Shown here one piece after another: positions 1 through 11,083 of a stretch of 36,151 nucleotides of DNA. The notes below the pieces were generated by a model. It saw only the letters and a list, made by a program, of their open reading frames with translations, searched no databases and was not told where the DNA came from. Numbering within the stretch: the first letter of the stretch is position 1; the number at the start of each line of letters is the position of its first letter. The DNA comes from Poteriospumella lacustris (Eukaryota; Sar; Chrysophyceae; Chromulinales; Dinobryaceae). The stretch covers positions 1 to 36,151 of the forward strand of contig SMOI01000314.1 of the NCBI GenBank assembly GCA_008000375.1, in the 5' to 3' direction. The position numbers and the translations under genes are program-made.

Positions 1-427
1 TGTAGCGTTGTAGTCCGTATACTGTGTACCTCTCTGTCTCTGTCTCTCTTTCTCCCTCCGTCTCTGGCACCTGTCGTTGTCGTCTGCGGAGCCTGCGGGG
101 CTCACATCACTATCCCTATCCCCATCCCCATCCGCAGACGTGTAACGAACTTAGTAACGAATGATCTGTTTGTTTCAAGCTACTGTATACACGAATGGGT
201 AGAGGGAGGACAAACTCCGTCCGTGACCACTACGTGCGGCGTCCGTTCGTTTCGTTGGTCGGCTCACATGTATATTATCCTACCTCTTGTCTGATGGACA
301 CTTGCAAGTCCATCACCTCCTCATATTGCATTTTAAAATGGCGCCGACGATATCTCTTGACGCGCTTCAACGAGAATCGGCTGCAAAGGTACTCGGTTGG
401 ACAAAAAGAAACGCAGATTGGCGACAG

Positions 428-1342
428 TTAACAATCGTTTCTGGGCTTCCCACCCGAGAAGAATCGCTTCACAATCTCCAGCGATTCATGCACCGTGTCG
501 CATTTGCGGTTGTCGATAGAACTCACTGCCAAGAGGGACTCAAACAGGCGGTACAAACGGTGCACCTCGCAGTGTGACAGGAGACTGATGGCATAGTCGC
601 GGGAGACGAGTTTCGACAACAGCAGAAACACGTCCTCCGGCTGGTGCAAATCTGCCAAATGCTCGTAGAACACCCCCACAGCTCCTGCCAACGTCCGTTT
701 GTCGGGGTCATTCGGGTCGTGCTGTCCATCAACATCATCGTTTATCACTACAGCAGCAGCAAAAGCACACATCCACATACTGTGGAACTGGAACTGAGCA
801 GCCACCAACGGAAACGAGCGATACATCGACCTGTCGATCACCACAGGGCGATAGAAGCTTTGGCCCTCATCGGATACGCGTGGAGCCTCGTTGGATACGG
901 AAACGATCAATTGATGTTTCTCCAAACGCAACTCATCATCCCGGAGTCGCCGCATCTCCAGCTTCCACGGTATCAACGTAAAGTGACCTGGATAGCTGGG
1001 GTCTGCGTCGTCAAACACGACCGCCCTGCCCAGATGGCTGAGATCAGTTCCCGCCGGTAGCTCGTACGTGAAAAAGAGCATTCTCTTTGGTGAACCGCCT
1101 TTGTTTCTTTCAGACGATGTTGTGCTGACGATGTTGTGCCGCACGTTGTTGACGGGTCCCTGCTCCACCAACGTCCCATCGTGCAAAATTCCGAAATCTC
1201 CCTCCTCCTTACCAAGTGAAGAAGGGTCTCCTAAGACACTCCAACCCACTTCCTCCTCCTCCGGAAGAAGAACATCATCGAGCAGCGAGCGTCTTTCCCT
1301 GGAAGGCACCACACTCTTCAATGACATACCACACACAGTCAT
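428..1342 (-). CDS. Hypothetical protein, 304 aa, in left arm of inverted repeat
   Basis: The reading frame is open from an ATG at 1342 to a TAA at 428. I recognise no family. The N-terminal 60 residues are acidic and Glu-rich. The middle contains short beta-like hydrophobic runs, and the C-terminal third, from the segment MYRSFPLVAAQF onward, is predicted by eye to be mostly helical. A copy in the right arm keeps only this C-terminal third. Nearly all its differences there are single residues (for example I/T, T/M, L/P, R/H, R/G), which suggests the region is or was protein-coding. More conserved sequence lies upstream of the ATG, between 1391 and 1587, so an additional 5' exon is possible. 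Confidence 0.5.
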   Translation of the reverse strand: MTVCGMSLKSVVPSRERRSLLDDVLLPEEEEVGWSVLGDPSSLGKEEGDFGILHDGTLVEQGPVNNVRHNIVSTTSSERNKGGSPKRMLFFTYELPAGTDLSHLGRAVVFDDADPSYPGHFTLIPWKLEMRRLRDDELRLEKHQLIVSVSNEAPRVSDEGQSFYRPVVIDRSMYRSFPLVAAQFQFHSMWMCAFAAAVVINDDVDGQHDPNDPDKRTLAGAVGVFYEHLADLHQPEDVFLLLSKLVSRDYAISLLSHCEVHRLYRLFESLLAVSSIDNRKCDTVHESLEIVKRFFSGGKPRNDC

Positions 1343-1812
1343 TGCGGTGTGGGTTTTTGTTGGTGGCCAGGTCTACGTGGAAGGGCGATTGTGCGGCGAT
1401 ATCGGAGCCTTCAAGAACAGATCCGCAATACTGTGGACTCATTCTCGACCAAGGAGTAGACTGATCGACACTGCGCATCGCTGGGTGTATTTGAAATGGC
1501 TGCACGGTGCGGTACAGAGAGCAAGGTGTAGTGGTGAAAAGTTCGAACACGAATATCACCGATTCCTCCATAATTGCACTTTCGTCCGAGTGGGCTGTCC
1601 CTCTTGGACGAAAGTGCAATTCTGGAGGAATCGGTGATATTCGTGTTCGAAATCTTCACCACTACACCTTGCTCTCTGTACCGCACCGTGCAGCCATTTC
1701 AAATGCACCCAGCGATGCGCAGTGTCGAGCAGTCTACTCCTTGGTCGAGAATGAGTCCACTGTATTGCGGATCTGTTCTTGAAGGCTCCGATATCGCCGC
1801 ACAGGTCGATCG

Positions 1813-2211
1813 ATGTATCGCTCGTTTCCGTTGGTGGCTGCTCAGTTCCAGTTCCACAGTATGTGGATGTGTGCTTTTGCTGCTGCTGTAGTGACAAACG
1901 ATGATGTTGATGGACAGCACGACCCGAATGACCCCGACAAACGGATGTTGGCAGGAGCTGTGGGGGTGTTCTACGAGCATTTGGCAGATTTGCACCAGCC
2001 GGAGGACGTGTTTCCGCTGTTGTCGAAACTCGTCTCCCGCGACTACGCCATCAGTCTCCTGTCACACTGCGAGGTGCACCGTTTGTACCGCCTGTTTGAG
2101 TCCCTCTTGGCAGTGAGTTCCATCGACAACCACAAATGCGACACGGTGCATGAATCACTGGAGATTGTGAAGCGATTCTTCTCGGGTGGGAAGCCCGGAA
2201 ACGATTGTTAG
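1813..2211 (+). pseudogene. Truncated copy of the 304-aa hypothetical gene (right arm)
   Basis: This 132-aa frame matches the C-terminal part of the gene at 428-1342 with few changes. Its 5' half is removed by the roughly 557-base deletion in the right arm, with the breakpoint next to 1803-1812. It opens at the ATG corresponding to the internal MYRSF of the full copy. It could be expressed as a short protein, but loss of about 170 N-terminal residues makes a relic more likely. The deletion joins sequence normally 557 bases apart, directly upstream of the ATG. Confidence 0.6.
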
Positions 2212-2659
2212 CTGTCGCCAATCTGCGTTTGTCCAACCGAGTACCTTTGCAGCCGATTCTCGTTGCAGCGCGTCAAGAGATATCGTCGGCGCCATTTTTA
2301 TATGCAATATGAGGTAGTGATGGACTTGCAGACAAGAGGGAGGATAATATACACGTAAGCCGACCAACATAACGAACGGACGCCGCACGTAGTGGTCACG
2401 GACGGTGTTTGTCCTCCCTCTACCCATTCGTGTATACAGTAGTTTGAAACAAACAGAGCATTCGTTACTAAGTTCGTTACACGTCTGCGGATGGGGATAG
2501 GGATAGGGATAGTGATGTGAGCCCCGCAGGCTCCGCAGACGACGACGACGACAGGTGCCAGAGACGGAGGGAGAAAGAGAGACAGAGACAGAGAGGTACA
2601 CAGTATACGGACTACAACGCTACAACAACAGCACAACAAAACACAAATAGAGTACAATA

Positions 2660-5000
2660 CTAACGACCGCCACCTGCGGCGGCGGTGACGGCGGTGGCGG
2701 CGGTGGTGAGGGGCGGAGGATGGAACGGCTCGACGACCTCGACGACCTCGACGGTCATCTCCACGGGCCACGAGTCGCTCGCTGCCACCGCAGCTGCCGA
2801 CAGCTGCGGCGGCTGCTGCGGCTGTTGACGCATACGGCGCACCTCGTAGGTCAGGGGCCGCTGCTGTTGCGGCTGTTTGAGCAGCAGCCGGTCGACGGCG
2901 TCGGCGAGGTGGTGGTGGATCACCCACGTGCCCACGGCCGCCAGTTCGATGGCGCAGTCAAAGGCGCACGGGCCCATTCGTTCTTGCACACTCTTCGACC
3001 GTAGACCTCGCCGCGAGGCCTCTTCATCCCCCAGAATCACCGTGTGAATGCCACCGAACAGACCGTTCAGCTCCGGGTTCTCCACCAACTGGCGCAGGTC
3101 CGTCCCATGCGCCGTCCCGATCAGCTGAATGCCACGGTGCCGCACGTCCATCGCCGCGCGTGCTTCCTGCTTCGTGCCGATCTCGTCGATGACGAGGCAG
3201 GTGGGCATGTGGTTCTGCACCGCCTCCACCATCGTTTCGTGCTGCTGCCGCCGGTCGCGCACCATCATCCGCCGCGCGGCACCGATCGACGCGTGTGGCA
3301 CGTCGCCTTCGCCCGCGATCTCGTTGCTCGTGTCGATGATCTCGATGGCGCTGTCCCCCGAGGACGACTGGACACGCGCCAGGTCGCGCAGCAGCGTCGT
3401 CTTGCCGACGCCGGGGCAGCCGATCAGCAGAATCGACCGCCGCGCCGCGACCAAATCGCTGATCATCGTCGTCGAGCCGGGCACCATGCGCCCGATGCGC
3501 ATCGTGAAACCGATCGTGGTTCGTTGGCGATTGAGCCGTCGGGAGATGCGATGCAGCGTCTGGTCGAGTCCGCAGCGATTGTCACTGGAGAAGCGGTCGT
3601 CGCCGCCGAGCGCGCGCAGAATGTGGTCGAGGTCGCCGCGGGACACCGCCACCGACGAGATCGGCGTCGTCCACGAGGCTGCGCCGCCGCCACGATCGCC
3701 ACGATCGCCCGCCTTGTCATCGTCCTCGTCGTTGAAGGCGGCGCAGTGGAAGCGCATGAGCGGCCGCCGGCCGAGGTCGTAGACGAGCTCCGTCGCGTGC
3801 GGCAGGTGGATCATGTGCTGCAGCGTGGCCTGCTCGTGGCGGTCGCTCAGTCGGGGCAGCATCTGCAGCAGAGCGTCGATCTCGCGGTCCGTGTTGCAGG
3901 GCGGCATCGGTGTGGACGAGACCGGCGGGGCCAATGGCTCGTGAGACACGAGCGGGTGGCCCGCGGCGTCAAACGACAGATGCAGCCGCGTGCCCACCGG
4001 GTACCGTGCGAGACACGGCGACGCGTGTCCGTACACTGCGCCCGCTTCGTCGCTGCTATCGTCGTCGTCGTCGTCGTCGCTGCTCACGACGAGCGAAGAC
4101 GACGACGACGACGAAGCCGCCGACGAAGCCGCCGCCGACGTGTCCACGAGCGGTGGAGGTGTCGTTGATGCTGCGGGACGAGGCGGCGGAGGGGTCGCGG
4201 GTGCCGCGGGCGCAGAGCGTGTAGCGGACACAGCCGTTACAGGGTGCACCGAGGACACAGCGGGCACAGCCGTCACAGCCGCCTCAGCCGTCACAGCGGG
4301 CACAGCAGCGCTCGCGGTGGTCGGCCCCACCGCCGCACGCACCGGCTGCGGAGGGTACGCGGCCTGCCGCTGAAGCACAATCACGTGGCCCGTTCCACGC
4401 ACCGTTTTCAAGGTGAGGCCGATCGTAGGGAACCGTTCAATGTATCGGAGAGAGAACGAGCCCTTGGGAACGTTGCAGCTTCGGTAGAACTTTGCCAATT
4501 CCCCCGCAGCCAGCTCGGTCAGTTGCTGCGCGAGCATAAACTCTCTCAGCTGTCGCACCAGCTGCGCTTCTGGCAGCAAATCTTCCGGGAACAGATCTAC
4601 CGACAAGGCCGCCACTGGAGAAGCGGCCGGTGCAACATCGGTGGCACGGGTAGTTGCTGCGGCGGTCGCCCCTGCCGCCGCTCCCGCCGTGTTGACCGAC
4701 GCAGACTGTGTGTGAGGGGCAGGACGGTTCAGCACAATCACCGACCCAGTCCCGTAGCTCTTGATCAGGGACAGACCAACGTCTGGGAACGAGGAAATAT
4801 AGTACGTTGAAAACTCGCCTTTGGGCACCTTGTAGCGGGTGTAGAAGGGAGCCAGCTCGCCAACGTTCATCTCGGTCAGCTGCTTCGACTGCATGTACTC
4901 CTTCAGCTGTCGGACAAGCTGCAGTTGTCGGGTCACACTAACAGCAGGGGCAGCGGGGACAGCGGGGGCAGCAGGTGCAGGTCCAGGTCGAGGAGCAGGG

Positions 5001-5036
<36 letters not shown>

Positions 5037-5347
5037 GCAGGGGCAGGGGCAGGGGCAGGGACAGGGACTGCAACGTCTGATGCCGTCGCTGTTGACTGCG
5101 TCGCAGGAAGACCACTGTGCGCACGGCCGGCTGGAGGGTTGAAGACGATCAGGACCGGTGTGTTATTCTTCCGCTCGATGGAAAACCCAAGAGCAGCAGA
5201 CTCCTCCACATATTTCATCTTGAAAACCCCTTTGTCTATCCCACATTGGCGGTAAAATGCCGTCAAATCGGTGATATTCAACGAACGCTTCTCGCGCATG
5301 TAGGCCATGAGCTTCTCGATGACTTCACGTTTCTCCTTGTCACTCAT
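2660..5347 (-). CDS. Ycf45/SpoIIIAA-type AAA+ ATPase with three N-terminal repeats
   Basis: The protein is 895 aa. Residues about 487-835 match the Ycf45-type ATPase core known from cyanobacteria, plastids and plants. This includes the FGGDNR/LHRIS-like approach segment, Walker A GCPGVGKTT (643-651), the DTSNEIAGEGD motif, HATM/EAVQNHMP-like motif, Walker B LVIDEIG (D721, E722), GTAHG and ILGDEEA. The family is related to the SpoIIIAA ATPase; its biochemical role is poorly defined. The N-terminus holds three copies of a module of about 68 residues (about 5-72, 142-212, 262-332), each with a pattern like AxFYxxxxVPKGxFSxxYI and a closing xVIVLxRP strand. They look like small winged-helix-type modules, which is my inference. 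Between them are Pro/Ala/Val repeats and Ser/Asp runs. No transit peptide is evident. There is no intron in the frame. Confidence 0.85.
4995..5067. repeat. In-frame hexanucleotide tandem repeat
   Basis: The plus strand reads repeated GGGACA and GGGGCA units. On the minus strand these encode the alternating Pro-Val and Pro-Ala tract between the first and second N-terminal modules of the Ycf45-type ATPase. The hexamer period keeps the frame, so length changes would only lengthen or shorten the linker. Confidence 0.9.
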
Positions 5348-5915
5348 TTTTACCGACGTCTCTGCTTACCCCTTGCGGAAAGAGGTTGATTCACAATACT
5401 AGTATATCGGAAGTGACACTCATCGCCTTCTTTCTTTCAGTTCAGTTCATGGTTCACTTCTATTATTATTCAGTTTCCTCACAGCCTCTCGTCTCTGGGT
5501 GTGGGTGGTTTGCGTCGTTTGGGTGGTTTGGGTTATCCTCAAGTGGCCGTTCATCGTGTACCGTGTACACAGACTCAATCGTCGAGTAAGCAACGGTGGT
5601 TTCGAGTACCTCTTTCGTATATCATAGTTGGATAGGGCTTGCGCTGTGATGTTTCTGTGTTTTTGTGTCTCGTTTGGCCTCGGACGAGGTGTTGGCGTGT
5701 ACAGTGTAGAGCGTCTTCCCTCTCACTGTGTCTCTCTCTGTGTGTCTGAGGTGTATCGGTGGGTGTTGTAACGCAATGACGCGGTGTATAGTAGTTTGAT
5801 ATTGCGATGGGTGAGGGTGCTAACGGGTCTGTACAGGTGGAGATGGGGGAATGACGCGGCAGTGCGGCGGGGTCGGGGCGGCCGAAGGTACCGACCGCTC
5901 CGTACACCCGCCACC
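5348..5915. other. Intergenic: KRI1 3' flank and ATPase-gene 5' flank
   Basis: Both neighbouring genes read on the minus strand, so this stretch holds the 3' flank of KRI1 and the upstream region of the ATPase gene. It is pyrimidine- and TG-rich with several short T-runs. I see no convincing ORF, TATA box or RNA gene. Confidence 0.6.
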
Positions 5916-8239
<2,324 letters not shown>

Positions 8240-8601
8240 CGTTACGCACAGGTTCTTCAAGAAAATTCCGTTCGAACTGTGAAAACGATGCAACTTTCAC
8301 AGGGAAATAAGCCCTATTCCATTGATTGGGCGATAAGAGGAGCTCCCGACACGAAGAAATTCGAGAAGAAAAACCGAGAAAATGTCCAGACACACCCACA
8401 ACCTACAAATACCCAACCTAGCCCAACTTCGAAGACTACGCGGCAGGCCGGACAAAACTGAAAAACACACAAACTGAAAACCTGTGCCCATCAGCGCCGG
8501 CCCCCGAACGATCGAGCTCGGCGGTCCTTCCCCGCCGAGACGCCGATTCGAATCCCACAGAAAGCACAAATCAAATTTCGTAAGAAATCAACTTTGAAAC
8601 A
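8240..8601. promoter_or_regulatory. Divergent promoter region, KRI1 / H2B copy 1
   Basis: KRI1 reads left and H2B reads right from this gap. GCAGGCCGGACAAA (8443-8456), AAACTGAAAA (8471-8480) and GTGCCCATC (8484-8492) occur in this order 159, 131 and 118 bases before the H2B ATG. The same three elements in the same order precede H2B copy 2, although the rest of the two upstream regions differs. They are therefore candidate histone-gene control elements. A CCAAT-type sequence (reverse strand) lies near 8322-8330. Confidence 0.55.
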
Positions 8602-8973
8602 ATGCCCCCTTCCGGAAAGAACCCCTCTGTTGGCAAGAAGGCCGTCAAGGCCCCCAAGAAGGCTGCTGGTGCCAAGAAGTCCGCCAAGAGAACCGAGTCC
8701 TACGCTTCGTACATCTACAAGGTGTTGAAGCAGGTCCACCCTAACACCGGTATCTCCAAGCGTGGCATGTCCATCTTGAACTCCTTCATCAACGACATCT
8801 TCGAGCGCATCGCTTTGGAGTCCTCTCGTTTGTCTCGCTACAACAAGAAGTCCACCTTGTCTTCCCGCGAGATCCAGACTGCCGTCCGCCTCCTCCTTCC
8901 TGGTGAGCTCTCCAAGCACGCCGTGTCTGAGGGCACCAAGGCCGTCACCAAGTTCTCCTCCAACTCCGCTTAA
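8602..8973 (+). CDS. Histone H2B, copy 1
   Basis: The product is 123 aa: a basic Lys/Ala-rich tail of about 32 residues, then the H2B histone fold ([50 protein letters not shown]) and the C-terminal helix with [12 protein letters not shown]. The Lys in [12 protein letters not shown] corresponds to the family's ubiquitinated position. It is intronless. The coding sequence is identical, base for base as far as I compared, to the copy at 26126-26497. Codon use is strongly biased to C- and G-ending codons, as expected for a highly expressed gene. Unlike copy 2, it is not paired with H2A; its divergent neighbour is KRI1. Confidence 0.97.
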   Translation: MPPSGKNPSVGKKAVKAPKKAAGAKKSAKRTESYASYIYKVLKQVHPNTGISKRGMSILNSFINDIFERIALESSRLSRYNKKSTLSSREIQTAVRLLLPGELSKHAVSEGTKAVTKFSSNSA

Positions 8974-9023
8974 GCGATCGGACGGTAGAACAGAATCAGC
9001 TATGAGCAGAAAGACTGTTGTAG

Positions 9024-9042
9024 CTGCGGGTTTAACCCGCAG
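9024..9042 (+). other. Palindromic hairpin in H2B 3' UTR (copy 1)
   Basis: CTGCGGGTTTAACCCGCAG is a perfect 9-bp inverted repeat around a single base, about 50 bases after the H2B stop. In RNA it could extend by G-U pairs to about 12 bp with a few loop bases opened. It is conserved in H2B copy 2 but I do not see it after H2A. Its function is unknown. Confidence 0.6.
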
Positions 9043-9096
9043 TTGAGATGGTCTATCTGCGAGTGTTGGTTCGAACCCCCAAACAAAATCAAACCA

Positions 9097-9112
9097 GGTG
9101 TTTTTCAACACC
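9097..9112 (+). promoter_or_regulatory. Histone mRNA 3' stem-loop (H2B copy 1)
   Basis: GGTGTTTTTCAACACC forms a 6-bp stem with a UUUC tetraloop, preceded by AAACCA and followed by ACCAAA. The known replication-dependent histone stem-loop has a 6-bp stem starting GG and ending CC, a UHUH loop, and A/C-rich flanks. This one differs by a compensated G-C pair at the fourth stem position. It lies 124 bases after the stop codon, further than is usual in animals. Confidence 0.75.
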
Positions 9113-9513
9113 ACCAAATAACGGAATCAAAGCAAGCTGAATAGTCTTATCGATGAAGCGGTCCTCCACTTGAGTTGGTCAACTCAAACACGGTGAGCTG
9201 GAGTTGATCAATGGTCTATTTTTAGGCCAACTCGCAGTGATGTTCCGCAACTGTACGTGACGCAATGTGAGCTTAGGTTGGTTTTTGTCAAAATCGTCAG
9301 GTCAAGAGTTGTTCGCAGTGCGTGTTTGGGTCGTGTCTAAACGACAGTGAAGGTTTCGGAACCGTAGAATATACTGTCAATGTGTACAGTGGCCAAAGGA
9401 GGAAGTTCCAGATGATATCAGAGGAGGAAGTCTAAATCAGTGGAATCACTTTACTCTGAAAAGACCTAACATAGTGGTTCTATTGAGGTGATAGAAGTGT
9501 AGAATCTTCCGTT

Positions 9514-9704
9514 TTTGTTGCACTCGCTTGCTGCGACTGTAACTCCATTTGCAACTTGATGTACGGTGCATCTTGAGCCACTGAGTCTGGCACATCGCCG
9601 TCTGTTTACGGCCTATGGGTGCCAGAGACGATCTTGTCACGTGATTATTGATGTTCTTCCGGACATTCAGATGGACCGAACCTGATGACAACCGACGCAG
9701 GCAT
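9514..9704 (+). repeat. 191-bp direct repeat, left copy
   Basis: It is about 90% identical by eye to 10532-10722 in the same orientation, running from TTGTTGCAC to the segment ending CGACGCAGGCA. The two copies bracket the nuclease-like ORF at 9858-10358. On the minus strand both copies keep an open frame with similar translation (LRRLSSGSVHLNVRKNINNH), which may be coincidence or an old coding end. Confidence 0.85.
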
Positions 9705-9857
9705 ACGTCAGTCCTTGTATACGCCAGTCCTTGGCAGCTGGGATATGGGGTTGGCAAAACTGCGGTCAGCTTCATACTTTTCTTGCTCTGCCTCAAAATT
9801 GGGTCAGTCAATACAGAGTTACACATTGCCCAGCAGAAACCAAATGAAACTAACACT

Positions 9858-10358
9858 TCACGCAACGAAAATTTCTATAAGCGTCCTATTTGTCTCCCCG
9901 ATGGGCTGAACTTCGATATCGTTTCGATCAATGTTAACAAATTCAACAACAGCAGACACCATCTCGTTTATTACGCTCTGCTCCAAACCACAACATAAAA
10001 TAATCACCACCTTATGTAGCGTTTCATTGTGGAGAGGGGGATCCACTTTTAAACAGCGAAGTTTCAAAATGTCAAAGACGATTTCCTTCAATCGGTAATG
10101 ATGGGTGGTTGTCGCCTTGAAGACTTTGAGCTCAATCAGTTCTCGCGCGTCGAAGGGACTCATCCAATGAATATCAACTTCATATTCTCTATTTGTTTTT
10201 TCAGCCTTCAGGGCGCGACTTTTCATACTACCCAAATCCTTCAAAAAAGCATTCACAAATCCCTGGAATTGATCTCTTTCACTGTCAATTCCCTCAGCTT
10301 CATCGGCATAACCTGAAAAATTACCATATACAATTTCGAAACAATTCGTCCGATACAT
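9858..10358 (-). CDS. Hypothetical protein with PD-(D/E)XK-like motif, 166 aa
   Basis: The first ATG of the frame is at 10358, and the frame stays open upstream to about 10442 without another ATG. The start is therefore unsure and a 5' exon may be missing. The frame ends at TGA 9858. I do not recognise a close family. A candidate nuclease signature is visible: VDIHW with D62, then 13 residues later ELIELKVFKA with E76-L77-K78, followed by a hydrophobic strand (KVVIILCCGL). This is the D...ExK arrangement of PD-(D/E)XK enzymes, but it is short enough to arise by chance. Its base composition is more AT-rich than its neighbours. The flanking direct repeats suggest a mobile or recombined segment. 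Confidence 0.45.
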   Translation of the reverse strand: MYRTNCFEIVYGNFSGYADEAEGIDSERDQFQGFVNAFLKDLGSMKSRALKAEKTNREYEVDIHWMSPFDARELIELKVFKATTTHHYRLKEIVFDILKLRCLKVDPPLHNETLHKVVIILCCGLEQSVINEMVSAVVEFVNIDRNDIEVQPIGETNRTLIEIFVA

Positions 10359-10431
10359 CTTGAACTCCACAACGCTAAAAGGATCTACTTCGATATAATC
10401 CTCTTCAAACAAGGCCCGCCGCCCGCGTGTG

Positions 10432-10447
10432 ATAACGTGCACGTTAT
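10432..10447. repeat. 16-bp perfect palindrome
   Basis: ATAACGTGCACGTTAT is its own reverse complement. It sits at the upstream limit of the open frame of the nuclease-like ORF and directly borders the 10447-10525 tandem repeat. It could be a protein-binding site. Confidence 0.7.
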
Positions 10448-10525
10448 GTAGTCATGATGACCCTGTGACAACGTAGTCATGATGACACTGTGACTACGTA
10501 GTCATGAATGATGACCATGATGACA
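10447..10525. repeat. Tandem repeat of ~25-bp units
   Basis: Two and a half to three copies of a unit like GTAGTCATGATGACACTGTG occur in a row, the last one degenerate (GTAGTCATGAATGATGACC). The unit is itself partly palindromic, because GTAGTCA is answered by TGACTAC. The array lies between the 166-aa ORF and the right 191-bp direct repeat. Confidence 0.8.
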
Positions 10526-10531
10526 CGAGTA

Positions 10532-10722
10532 TTTGTTGCACCCGCTTTCTGCGACTGTAACTCCGTTTGCAACTTGATCTACGGTGCATCTTGAGCCACT
10601 GAGTCTGGCACATCGTCGTCTGTTTACGGCCTGCAGATGCCATAGACGCTCTTGTCATGTGATTATTGATGTTCTTCCGGACATTCAGATGGACCGAGCC
10701 TGATGACAACCGACGCAGGCAA
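10532..10722 (+). repeat. 191-bp direct repeat, right copy
   Basis: This is the partner of 9514-9704 in the same orientation, with about 18 base differences by eye. The repeat spacing is just over 1 kb. No target-site duplication or terminal TG...CA pair is obvious, so it is not a clear LTR. Confidence 0.85.
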
Positions 10723-11083
10723 ACCAACCGTTTGTTAGTCACTTTTGTTTCCACCACCTACAGCTTCACAATCCGCAGCTCTTAGGCCTATGTAAAAGAA
10801 AATCACATCACCTCGCCCACTGTTTGTAAGCTACAGCACATATGTATTTACTAGTACATACATACCATAGAACAATGACTGGGTTTGGGTCATTACCCAG
10901 ACTATCTGGGTGTCGGTTGGTATCCTTCTCGTCGCACGTGTCACCCATCATGGATCACCTTTTAGGGCCCCTTACTTATCTTACTGCCGAATTCACAATC
11001 ACTTCACTCTTCCCCCGGTCAATTTATGTGGGGAAAATTCTTTGATTCCTTGGATTGATTTTGCTTCGTGAAGCCTCCCCCCG
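10723..11083. other. Intergenic, upstream of YbjN-domain gene
   Basis: AT-rich in the first half with no ORF of merit. It should contain the promoter of the gene starting at 11084. A CCCCCC-type tract lies just before the ATG. I see no clear TATA element. Confidence 0.5.

Larger units (their letters stand above)
1..2624. repeat. Large imperfect inverted repeat (foldback)
   Basis: The left arm (1-1587) and right arm (1606-2624) are reverse complements around an 18-base loop (1588-1605). The outermost bases pair 1 with 2624, so the left arm starts exactly at the window edge and may continue beyond it. The arms differ by scattered substitutions and small indels. Examples are an 11-base segment near 293-303 missing from the right arm and a 4-base duplication near 1805-1815. 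The right arm also lacks about 557 bases present at roughly 834-1391. The divergence argues against a simple chimeric-read artefact. Each arm carries a copy of the same gene, reading outward from the centre. Confidence 0.9.
8974..9480 (+). repeat. Duplicated 3' flank of H2B (copy 1)
   Basis: About 500 bases after the H2B stop are shared with 26498-27015. The first 110 bases or so are identical except for one inserted A. Beyond the stem-loop, substitutions and indels accumulate. Similarity ends around 9480, within the codons of a short open frame (see findings). Confidence 0.85.

Noticed and set aside
1-2624. Foldback as a pure sequencing hairpin artefact
   Set aside because: The arms differ by many substitutions, indels and a large deletion, which an artefact copy would not show; long reads would still be the proper test.
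3044-4168. 374-aa plus-strand frame opposite the Ycf45-type ATPase
   Set aside because: Arg/Val/Ala-rich antisense shadow of a GC-rich gene; the minus strand has clear conserved motifs.
8500-8570. GATTCGAATCCC resembling a tRNA T loop upstream of H2B copy 1
   Set aside because: The bases on either side do not form a T stem and no acceptor stem is present.
9000-9085. tRNA-like sequence after H2B (GGTTCGAACCCCC resembles a T arm, with a D-arm-like stretch before it)
   Set aside because: The T stem does not pair, there is no acceptor stem or anticodon arm, and the same sequence is simply part of the duplicated H2B 3' flank.
9514-10722. LTR retrotransposon interpretation of the direct repeats
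   Set aside because: No reverse transcriptase or integrase, repeats only 191 bp and ~90% alike, and no TG...CA ends or primer-binding site visible.
10842-11045. 67-aa frame upstream of the YbjN-domain gene
   Set aside because: Short, without features, and placed where a promoter is expected.
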